From Candidatus Coatesiibacteriota bacterium (GTDB lineage Bacteria > B130-G9): DNA of 6,504 nucleotides. How positions within the stretch are numbered: the first letter of the stretch is position 1; each line of letters starts with the position of its first letter. This document shows, piece by piece, positions 1-5,098 of the stretch. The stretch covers positions 1-6,504 of the forward strand of contig QMNL01000096.1 in NCBI GenBank assembly GCA_003647755.1, written 5' to 3'. The position numbers and the translations under genes were made by a program. Under the pieces are notes generated by a model. The model searched no databases. It was not told the origin of the DNA and worked only from the letters and a program-made list of their open reading frames with translations.

Positions 1-158
1 CGCTCCACGAAGGACTGCGCAACCGACGTCCCCAAGACGTAAAGCTCGCTCTCCATCATCGTCCGGTTCCCATCCAGCACAACGCTGTTGAGCGTCAGAG
101 CCAGAGTCGAAAGCATTACAAGCGCCCCCAAGCCAAGTATCATCTGTCCTGAACTCAT
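1..158 (-). CDS. Small pilin-like membrane-anchored protein, 5' part only
   Basis: Only the first 52 codons are inside the window; the gene continues past the left edge. The protein starts MSSGQMILGLGALVMLSTLA and has one hydrophobic segment at about residues 6-24 followed by a polar stretch (LNSVVLDGNRTMMESELY). This is the layout of a pilin or pseudopilin: a short N-terminus, one membrane helix, then an extracytoplasmic domain. It lacks the classical prepilin signature, having no basic leader and no Phe-Thr-Leu-Ile-Glu after the Gly. The Gly4-Gln5 pair sits right before the hydrophobic stretch, as in the pilin-like protein at 3386-3799. The ATG is 21 bases after the pilB stop and has a strong AGGAGG at 169-174, so it should be co-transcribed with pilC and pilB. 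A minor pilin or pseudopilin role is inferred from context; the family was not recognised with certainty. Confidence 0.72.
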   Translation of the reverse strand, partial: MSSGQMILGLGALVMLSTLALTLNSVVLDGNRTMMESELYVLGTSVAQSFVE

Positions 159-179
159 TCTCCTACTCCCTCCTGTCCT

Positions 180-1964
180 CTAGTCCGCGGCCGTCGCAAA
201 CGCGATCTCCTCAAGAGTCGTCTCACCACGCTTTATCCGCTCGCGGCCGGACGCGCGAAGTGTGAGCATCCCGTCCGCGATTGCCTGATTCCTGAGCGCC
301 TCCTCGTCGATCTCCTGGGAGGCTTGATACACCATCCGCCTCACCTCTTTGGTGAAATAGAACGCCTCGTGGATGGCGATACGCCCGCGGTAGCCCAGCC
401 GGCAGTTCTTGCAGCCCACGCTCTCATAGAAGGTTGTCTCCTCTATCTCCTTCTCGGTAAAGCCCAGGTCAAGCGGTATCTTCGGGTCCAAGTCCTTGAT
501 CGGCCGCTTGCAGTCAGGACACAGAGTCCTCACGAGGCGCTGAGCAACTACTATATTGATCGAATAGGCAAGCAGAAACGGCTCGATGCCCATCTTGTAT
601 AGCCGAGCAACCGCGCTTATCGCATCATTCGTATGCAACGTTGTGAACGTCAAGTGACCGGTATTGGCCATCTTGATCGCTATCTCAGCGGTTTTTCTGT
701 CCCGCATCTCCCCCACCATGACAACATCCGGGTCATGCCGCAGTATCGAGCGAACTGCCAGGTCAAAATCAAGCCTCGGCCCGAGTTTTATCTGCCTCGC
801 TCCGGGGATGTTGTACTCAACAGGATCCTCCACCGTAACCACGTTGATGCTCGGGTTCATAACGTGACTCAGCGCCGCCACCAACGTTGTGCTCTTACCA
901 CTGCCGGTAGGCCCCGTCAGGATCACTATCCCCTGAGGCTTGCTGATCGCACGTATGAAGGCCTCTTTCGCTTGCTTCTGAAAGCCCAACTCATCGAAAT
1001 CAGTGATCAACTTCCGGTCGTCAATTACCCTGATTACTATGCTCTCGAGCTTGCGCCTCAGCTCCTGCCCAACTATCGGCATGATCGAAACACGGAACCT
1101 GATCAGAGCGTTGTCTATGGTCCGTTGGATGAACCCGTCCTGCGCCGAATCCCACTCGAAACGGTCGATGTTCTTGGCCCTATCCTTTATGACGGCCGCG
1201 ATAGCCTCTGGCTTGCTGCCCTCATGTCGATACCACAGCTGCAGCCTACCGTCCACCCGGAAGTAAAACTCGGTGATGTTCCCCGGCTTCGGAATAACAT
1301 GAATGTCAGACGCTCCCTTCCGAACCGCCTCGACCAGGCTGCCCTCAACCAAGTCGGTGAGCAGGCTCTTGTTTATCTCTGCCTCGAGCGCCTCCTCGTC
1401 CAGCTCGGTCTCCGGCTCCTCGATCGTCTCGACCGACTCGGTAGCCTCCTCGAGTATCTTCAGGAACTCCTCCTGCTGAGGAACCAGCTTCTCCGCAAGC
1501 TGCTCAATCTCCTCCAACCGCATGTAGGCGATCTCGTAGCGCCTGAAACCAAACTCCGTGATCAGGCTCTGAATCTCACGGTCGGTCGGGTCAGCACACA
1601 CCACTATCAGAACACCATGCTTGAGCGGGTGGAGCTTATAGGGCAGAACTTTCTTGTTGATCAGGTAACTGCGCATCTCGCCGCTGACGCTGTCCATCAG
1701 GTCGCTGATGAACCTTATCCTGTCCTCCCCGAGGTCCTCCTCCGAAAGCTCGATCGTCCGGAAAGCATAGATGTTGGCGATCTCCTTATAGACCCTGTGC
1801 CGATCTACGCCCAGGTCCTGGACAAGTATCTCCCCAAGCTTGCGCCGGTTGCTCTCCAGCTCCGAGCTCTGTATCTGGAGCGCCTTGTCCAGTGTCTCCT
1901 CGTCGATGACGCCGTTATCGACCAGAGCGCTTCCAAATCTCCCCTGGGGTGGCGGTGCTAACAT
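180..1964 (-). CDS. pilB: Type IV pilus/type II secretion assembly ATPase (PilB/GspE family)
   Basis: Cytoplasmic hexameric ATPase that powers pilin polymerisation by acting on the PilC-type inner-membrane platform. At 594 residues it has the usual PilB length. In order: an N-terminal MshEN/GspE_N region (about 1-160) with a well-kept cyclic-di-GMP-type motif at R9-Q32 (RFGxxL, then L25, L29, Q32) and a degenerate second copy at about 42-65; a very acidic linker (165-196); and the catalytic core. The core has Walker A GPTGSGKS at 351-358 (Lys357), an Asp box TVEDPVE at 377-383, Walker B ending VGE at Glu419 within GEMRD, and a His box TLHTND with His444. Two CxxC pairs (Cys482/485 and Cys518/521) form the zinc-binding tetracysteine motif of extension ATPases and argue against a PilT-type ATPase. 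Its ATG overlaps the pilC stop by one base (TGATG), which suggests translational coupling. Whether it serves a pilus or a secretion pseudopilus cannot be decided here. Confidence 0.95.
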   Translation of the reverse strand: MLAPPPQGRFGSALVDNGVIDEETLDKALQIQSSELESNRRKLGEILVQDLGVDRHRVYKEIANIYAFRTIELSEEDLGEDRIRFISDLMDSVSGEMRSYLINKKVLPYKLHPLKHGVLIVVCADPTDREIQSLITEFGFRRYEIAYMRLEEIEQLAEKLVPQQEEFLKILEEATESVETIEEPETELDEEALEAEINKSLLTDLVEGSLVEAVRKGASDIHVIPKPGNITEFYFRVDGRLQLWYRHEGSKPEAIAAVIKDRAKNIDRFEWDSAQDGFIQRTIDNALIRFRVSIMPIVGQELRRKLESIVIRVIDDRKLITDFDELGFQKQAKEAFIRAISKPQGIVILTGPTGSGKSTTLVAALSHVMNPSINVVTVEDPVEYNIPGARQIKLGPRLDFDLAVRSILRHDPDVVMVGEMRDRKTAEIAIKMANTGHLTFTTLHTNDAISAVARLYKMGIEPFLLAYSINIVVAQRLVRTLCPDCKRPIKDLDPKIPLDLGFTEKEIEETTFYESVGCKNCRLGYRGRIAIHEAFYFTKEVRRMVYQASQEIDEEALRNQAIADGMLTLRASGRERIKRGETTLEEIAFATAAD

Positions 1965-3313
1965 CAGTGCGCTGTAACCCCCGGTCTCTTGGGCTTTATG
2001 ATCGCCGTCTCCGAAGAGACAACCGTTATCGCTGTCATCACTATCAGAACGAAAAACGCCACGAAGACCTGCACCCAGTCGATGATCGCCTTCATCTTGT
2101 AGGTCGTCTCCTTCTCGTAATAGTTCGCCACTTGCAACGCTGTCTTACGAAGCGTCCCCGTCTCTGCACCCCCTCGCAGCCTGTTGAGCGCGGTATCGGT
2201 GAACACACCTGTCTTCTCAAGCGACTCGACGAGCCCCTTGCCCTCTTTGATCATCATCGGAAGTGTGATCTCCTTGATCTGACGCTCCATGTAGCGATTG
2301 CGGCACGCCTCAGCCGCAGTCCTGATCACGTCGATGTTCTCGCCTGAACCTGAGTACAGCGCCGTGAACACGCGGCAGAAGATCTCTATACTAGTCTTAT
2401 GTAGAACGCTGCCTATGATGGGCAGCCGTATGATATACTTATCAACATAAAAACGACCTTTCTTGCTGAAAGCAAACTTCAGCCCAAACGCTATCGGCAG
2501 AAAAATTGCTGCTAGGATGATGAATATGTGGTCCTGCAAGAAATGACTCATGTCGAGCGTGAACTTGGTCATCGGAGGCAGCTCCATCTTGAATTTCAGG
2601 AACATCTCCGCCGTCTTAGGAAATATGTAGCCAACATAAAATAGCGTCGCACAAAGTAACAAGAACACCGTTACCGACGGCATGATGAGCGCGCTTCTGA
2701 GGTTCTTCTTGAACGTCTGGTTCCGCTCCAGGAACTTCGCGGTGCTCTCGTATATCTCCACCATGTTCCCGCTTGTGGACGCAACGCCAAGCATGTGCGC
2801 CGCAAACCGCCCAAGCGCACCCTCCTGTTTGGCGAATACCTCCTTCCCCTCCTTGCCGTCCTTCAGATCGCTGCTGATCTCCTTGATTGAGTCCTTCAAG
2901 GCCTTGTTCTGAATATCTGCGCCTAACAGCTGTAAGACCTCGTCGTATGGCAGATTCTCTCTCAGAAGGTCGGCGCTGAGCCTGATGAACATCACCACGT
3001 CCCTGGTCGGTGGGCGCATGTTGAAGTCGAGCAGCTTCCTGCGCACCGATATGACCCTATAGCCAATCGCCCTCAGGGCACGGGTGAGTTCCTCCGGGGA
3101 ATACGCCTTTCTCTCACCTACAACGGGTCTCTCGGTCCCCTTCTGGACCTTGTAAACATAAGTCCGCTTCTTCTCCAGAGAGCTAAGACTGAACCGCTTG
3201 GCCCGCATGAGCTCTGAAAGCTTCAGATGTGCCTCCCTCTTGTTCCTGGCTGCAAGCATCCCCTGAACTGGCCGACCGGCCGCACTCATCCCGTGGTATC
3301 TAAACTCCGCCAT
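1964..3313 (-). CDS. pilC: Type IV pilus/type II secretion inner-membrane platform protein (PilC/GspF family)
   Basis: Polytopic inner-membrane protein on which the assembly ATPase acts to insert pilin subunits. The 449-residue protein has two T2SSF domains (about 106-230 and 309-430) and three hydrophobic segments (about 209-232, 263-282 and 414-432). The family hallmark LPPMTKF follows the first domain at 245-251, and a GAETG motif lies in the second domain. The first 95 residues are longer than usual and look like two tandem copies of the family's N-terminal module, offset by 48 residues: Tyr6/Tyr54, RPVxG at 14-18 and 62-66, Ala22/Ala70 and Glu27/Glu75. The ATG at 3313 lies 24 bases after the terminator that ends the pilin unit and has only a modest purine-rich site (AAGGGGCGAGAG). 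It overlaps pilB by one base. The two genes very likely act as one unit. Confidence 0.93.
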   Translation of the reverse strand: MAEFRYHGMSAAGRPVQGMLAARNKREAHLKLSELMRAKRFSLSSLEKKRTYVYKVQKGTERPVVGERKAYSPEELTRALRAIGYRVISVRRKLLDFNMRPPTRDVVMFIRLSADLLRENLPYDEVLQLLGADIQNKALKDSIKEISSDLKDGKEGKEVFAKQEGALGRFAAHMLGVASTSGNMVEIYESTAKFLERNQTFKKNLRSALIMPSVTVFLLLCATLFYVGYIFPKTAEMFLKFKMELPPMTKFTLDMSHFLQDHIFIILAAIFLPIAFGLKFAFSKKGRFYVDKYIIRLPIIGSVLHKTSIEIFCRVFTALYSGSGENIDVIRTAAEACRNRYMERQIKEITLPMMIKEGKGLVESLEKTGVFTDTALNRLRGGAETGTLRKTALQVANYYEKETTYKMKAIIDWVQVFVAFFVLIVMTAITVVSSETAIIKPKRPGVTAH

Positions 3314-3337
3314 CTGCTCTCGCCCCTTGCGTTAGAC

Positions 3338-3371
3338 AAAAAAGGCAGGCCCAAAACGAGTCGGGCCTGCC
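3338..3371 (-). terminator. Intrinsic terminator after the pilin gene
   Basis: A perfect 9-bp GC-rich inverted repeat (GGCAGGCCC at 3344-3352 and GGGCCTGCC at 3363-3371) with a 10-base loop is followed, in minus-strand reading, by six T residues (3338-3343). This is a textbook Rho-independent terminator, starting 14 bases after the pilin stop codon. It lies between pilin and pilC, so it should yield a short abundant pilin mRNA and leave pilC-pilB to read-through or to a separate weak promoter. Confidence 0.9.
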
Positions 3372-3385
3372 CACAACATACTCGA

Positions 3386-3799
3386 TTACTCTCCGCCGCC
3401 TGCCGTCCTGTTGATGACTGTCGTAACGTTGACCGGCGTTACTGTCCCAACAACAGTGACCGGCGTGGTGCCATCGTCGCACTTCGCCGTTACGCAGGTG
3501 CCAGTAATCGTCACCTGGCTGGCGCTCGCGCCAGAAACGGCGTAAGTGTCGCCATTGTTGTTCGTGGCAGAGCCAATGTCGTCTATAGTGATACCCACAA
3601 ACGACTGACCACCACCACCTAGCGCAGTCGGCTTCATGTAATACTGCTGAGCCCGTGCGCCCATGCTGACGACATCCTGAACTACCTGGTCAATGTCCGC
3701 CTGATCGGCTCCCTCGCTGAACAGGCCCAGACCGATTACCACCGCTATCCCAACGATGATAATACTCAACACAATCAGTAACAGTTGTTGTTGTCCCAC
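3386..3799 (-). CDS. Leaderless type IV pilin-like protein
   Basis: A 137-residue protein starting MGQQQLLLIVLSIIIVGIAV: a hydrophobic helix at about 6-27 with no charged residue before Glu29, then an amphipathic continuation (29-56) with AQQYY at 50-54, a glycine run GGGG at 61-64, and a small Thr/Val-rich C-terminal domain with a likely disulfide pair (Cys102, Cys107). The C-terminus has a loose nine-residue repeat (TPVTVV then TPVNVT), matched by the 10-base direct repeat TGACCGGCGT at 3430 and 3457. Helix plus globular domain, size, and position upstream of pilC-pilB indicate the major pilin or pseudopilin. The normal prepilin leader and the Glu at position 5 of the mature protein are both absent. 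The start is GTG with AGGAGG five bases upstream. Two in-frame stops (TAA TAG, 3809-3814) exclude an upstream start. A terminator follows. The pilin role is inferred; I recall similar proteins annotated as hypothetical in other genomes. Confidence 0.85.
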   Translation of the reverse strand: MGQQQLLLIVLSIIIVGIAVVIGLGLFSEGADQADIDQVVQDVVSMGARAQQYYMKPTALGGGGQSFVGITIDDIGSATNNNGDTYAVSGASASQVTITGTCVTAKCDDGTTPVTVVGTVTPVNVTTVINRTAGGGE

Positions 3800-3814
3800 C
3801 TTTTCCTCCTATTA
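3800..3814 (-). promoter_or_regulatory. Pilin ribosome binding site with tandem in-frame stops
   Basis: Minus-strand AGGAGG at 3805-3810 lies five bases before GTG 3799. Directly upstream, in the pilin frame, are two consecutive stops (TAA 3814-3812, TAG 3811-3809), the second overlapping the ribosome binding site. This fixes the start at GTG 3799 and shows that the missing leader peptide is not an annotation error. Confidence 0.85.
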
Positions 3815-3828
3815 GTAATACTGTGGGT

Positions 3829-3845
3829 TGCCCGAATTACGGGCA
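3829..3845 (-). other. Small hairpin in the pilin 5' leader
   Basis: TGCCCG (3829-3834) and CGGGCA (3840-3845) form a perfect 6-bp stem with a five-base loop, about 20 bases upstream of the pilin ribosome binding site. No T-run follows on the minus strand, so it is not a terminator. It could stabilise the pilin mRNA or affect translation; no function can be shown from sequence. Confidence 0.4.
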
Positions 3846-3909
3846 GATGTTACCTCCATACACCAAAAAAACGATGTCTGGCTAAAATCCTCTCCAGGTT
3901 CTCCGTTGG

Positions 3910-3919
3910 CACCTCCTTT
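3910..3919 (-). promoter_or_regulatory. Strong Shine-Dalgarno-like site without an assigned gene
   Basis: Minus-strand AAAGGAGGTG is a near-perfect match to the 16S anti-Shine-Dalgarno sequence, but no ATG lies at proper spacing downstream. Two tiny frames touch it. One begins with GTG 3912 inside the site itself (20 codons, VPTENLERILARHRFFGVWR, stop at 3850). The other begins with ATG 3922 (36 codons, stop at 3812) in the pilin frame. Neither is convincing. It may be a remnant, a ribosome standby site or part of a leader. Confidence 0.3.
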
Positions 3920-3926
3920 CATCACA

Positions 3927-3980
3927 TTACTTGAGCGAGGTTACATACCTCCGCCTAGCTACCTTCTCACTTGTTTTCAT
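3927..3980 (-). CDS. Possible 17-residue basic leader peptide
   Basis: ATG 3980 opens a 17-codon frame (MKTSEKVARRRYVTSLK) with GGAGAG six bases upstream. It lies between the sigma-54-like element at 4001-4015 and the pilin gene. The predicted transcription start (about 3989) would cut into its ribosome binding site, which weakens the case. At this length the frame could occur by chance. It is listed because the pilin leader appears unusually long and otherwise unexplained. Confidence 0.15.
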   Translation of the reverse strand: MKTSEKVARRRYVTSLK

Positions 3981-4000
3981 TTCACTCTCCACTTATCGGA

Positions 4001-4015
4001 GCATGTTCCATGCCA
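4001..4015 (-). promoter_or_regulatory. Candidate sigma-54 promoter for the pilin gene
   Basis: Minus-strand TGGCATGGAACATGC, followed by T, keeps the essential GG and GC at the exact -24/-12 spacing of the consensus TGGCACR-N4-TTGCW, with two mismatches. It predicts transcription starting near 3989, giving an mRNA leader of about 190 bases before the pilin GTG. Two dyads lie at about -144 and -234 relative to that start. A caution is that the same bases form a palindrome (GCATG-TTC-CATGC, 4001-4013), so it could be an operator instead. Confidence 0.5.
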
Positions 4016-4126
4016 CTTTAGCGATCTTGTCTGCCGCTTGTGCCCTATGTCCCCATAGAAAGCGTTCTTCGCACGTTCCCACACTTTCATGGCCACTGAA
4101 GCCACAAAAGGCCGCCCCGCTGAATC

Positions 4127-4140
4127 GTCCGTATCCGGAC
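4127..4140. promoter_or_regulatory. Dyad GTCCG-N4-CGGAC, copy A (candidate enhancer site)
   Basis: The sequence GTCCGTATCCGGAC is a 5-4-5 inverted repeat. It is one of three copies in the window, near-identical over 14 bases and differing only in two of the four spacer bases. Its centre lies about 144 bp upstream of the predicted pilin transcription start, a normal distance for the binding site of a sigma-54 activator. Binding by the response regulator encoded at 5099-6499 is inferred. Confidence 0.55.
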
Positions 4141-4216
4141 TAATTGCAGCGCAACAGCCCAAGCCAACTGGCCGCCGCCTGCTTCAAACTGTCTCTTAAG
4201 CGTGATTTCAGGGAAC

Positions 4217-4230
4217 GTCCGTTCCCGGAC
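4217..4230. promoter_or_regulatory. Dyad GTCCG-N4-CGGAC, copy B (candidate enhancer site)
   Basis: The sequence GTCCGTTCCCGGAC has the same 5-4-5 inverted repeat as copies A and C. It lies 90 bp upstream of copy A, centred about 234 bp upstream of the predicted pilin start. Paired sites at this range would suit cooperative binding of an NtrC-family dimer or oligomer. It overlaps a second dyad, GGGAAC-GTCC-GTTCCC (4211-4226). Confidence 0.55.
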
Positions 4231-4392
4231 GCTAACCCTCGGCAGTCGAAACTAGGGAAGAACACCGTCACCGCTGAAAGGGCTGAACGTGAATAGCTCC
4301 ATGCAAGCCGAAAGGCGCAGCGTGGGGACCAAAACAGCACAATCCTCAAGAAGGACGGGGGGTGGGCGCGGAGATTCCGCATCCGGGATGAG

Positions 4393-4800
4393 CTACGCCC
4401 TGATGAGACAGTGGACGATCACCGCCAAGCTATCCATCTCGTCGGGCAAGAGCATGTAATACTGAACCCCCATCTTCCTGACATTGATCTCCAGCTGTTC
4501 CGTGTTCGCATCAACCGCAAACAGAATCGGCATCTCAGGGCTCTCCGACCGCAACTGGGCGATCTCAGCTGACACCTCGGCCGGATCAGGCTCAACCTGA
4601 ACTACGACTGCCGAGGGCACAAGCAGGCTCTTTGCGGGCACAGCCCTGTTCGGCAAGGCCTCGTCCATCACGATGAACTGCTGGTCCTCCAGGATGTTCT
4701 TGATCTTGCCGCACTGGGCCATGTCCTCTGAGGCCACCACAACCGCAAGCTTCCTCGCCTGCAGCTCACCTTGGCCCCTCTTCCCATCCGAATACTGCAA
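4393..4800 (-). CDS. Receiver-like protein lacking the phospho-acceptor Asp (unknown function)
   Basis: About 135 residues from TTG 4800. The order of strands and helices resembles a response-regulator receiver fold: a first strand KLAVVVASED, a third strand SAVVVQVEPD, a fourth strand MPILFAVD, then VRKMGVQYYMLLP, which recalls the usual VRxGAxDYLxKP ending. The phospho-acceptor Asp expected at the end of the third strand is missing (VVVQVEP), and the conserved Lys of the KP motif is Leu. I infer a pseudo-receiver that signals by protein contact rather than phosphorylation; no family was recognised. The frame stays open to GTG 4848, but that codon has no ribosome binding site and lies about five bases from the predicted sigma-54 transcription start. 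TTG 4800 has AGGAGAAGGAG just upstream and a suitable leader. The position between the regulator and the pilin suggests a role in controlling or localising the pilus system. Confidence 0.7.
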   Translation of the reverse strand: MQYSDGKRGQGELQARKLAVVVASEDMAQCGKIKNILEDQQFIVMDEALPNRAVPAKSLLVPSAVVVQVEPDPAEVSAEIAQLRSESPEMPILFAVDANTEQLEINVRKMGVQYYMLLPDEMDSLAVIVHCLIRA

Positions 4801-4809
4801 TCCCGTTAA

Positions 4810-4820
4810 CTCCTTCTCCT
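4810..4820 (-). promoter_or_regulatory. Ribosome binding site that favours the TTG 4800 start
   Basis: Minus-strand AGGAGAAGGAG ends nine bases before TTG 4800. The upstream alternative start GTG 4848 has no purine-rich site before it (the preceding bases read CATAGAATGG). Together with the promoter at 4865-4879 this favours the shorter protein. Confidence 0.55.
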
Positions 4821-4864
4821 GTGATATATATTCCGCTGCCTCATACACCCATTCTATGCGCTAT

Positions 4865-4879
4865 GCAGACATTGTGCCA
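4865..4879 (-). promoter_or_regulatory. Sigma-54 (-24/-12) promoter for the receiver-like gene
   Basis: Minus-strand TGGCACAATGTCTGC, followed by A, matches the consensus TGGCACR-N4-TTGCW at all defined positions except one T-to-C change, with GG and GC at exactly the required spacing. Transcription should start near 4853, leaving a leader of about 52 bases before TTG 4800. A matching dyad (copy C) lies about 260 bp upstream, and the adjacent gene encodes a sigma-54 activator. Confidence 0.75.
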
Positions 4880-5069
4880 ATCTGCCCGGCATTCTCCGAA
4901 CACCCTCCTCGGCACGCTGCGAAAAGGCCGATCGCAGCAACCACCATGAATCCAACATGAACGGCAAGCCACGCTCCTCAGCCGGCAACGAGCCTCGCCA
5001 TCTGGTCTGCCCATAACTACCGAGGCTTGCGTCGAATCAACGCTTAACGGAGTCGACTGCCGATCTGTC

Positions 5070-5086
5070 CCCTGCTGGCCGCAGGG
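5070..5086 (-). other. Hairpin after the response-regulator gene
   Basis: CCCTGC (5070-5075) and GCAGGG (5081-5086) form a 6-bp GC-rich stem with a five-base loop, 12 bases after the regulator stop codon in minus-strand reading. No T-run follows, so it is at best a weak or factor-dependent transcript end, or an mRNA 3'-end stabiliser. Confidence 0.35.
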
Positions 5087-5098
5087 AGCTCCACGGCC

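Larger units (their letters stand above)
4016..4392. other. Intergenic region between receiver-like gene and pilin
   Basis: No convincing gene is seen. An 80-codon minus-strand frame (4382-4140) has no good ribosome binding site, an erratic Ser/Arg/Leu-rich composition and no recognisable motif. The stretch holds two copies of the GTCCG-N4-CGGAC dyad (listed separately), an overlapping dyad GGGAAC-GTCC-GTTCCC at 4211-4226, a short hairpin GCGGA-GAT-TCCGC at 4368-4380 just after the receiver-like gene (no T-run), and a tight palindrome CATCCGGGATG at 4380-4390. It looks like an upstream regulatory region for the pilin gene. Confidence 0.5.

Noticed and set aside
633..1961. A 442-codon open frame on the plus strand
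   Set aside because: It is exactly antisense to pilB, whose catalytic motifs are all intact. Its Leu/Arg/Asp-rich product has no recognisable domain; codon bias of pilB explains the open frame.
3865..3871. Seven-T run on the minus strand as a possible terminator
   Set aside because: The only upstream pairing is a weak 4-bp CTGG/CCAG, separated from the T-run by several bases.
3907..3921. TGGCACC on the plus strand resembling a -24 element
   Set aside because: The -12 position reads CA rather than GC, and no plus-strand gene lies downstream.
3828..4143. Two overlapping plus-strand frames (76 and 70 codons)
   Set aside because: They have low-complexity Ser/Pro/Leu-rich products, no ribosome binding site, opposite orientation to all real genes, and lie over the pilin leader and promoter.
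4140..4382. An 80-codon frame on the minus strand in the large gap
   Set aside because: There is no good ribosome binding site, the composition is unlike that of its neighbours, and it spans regulatory dyads.
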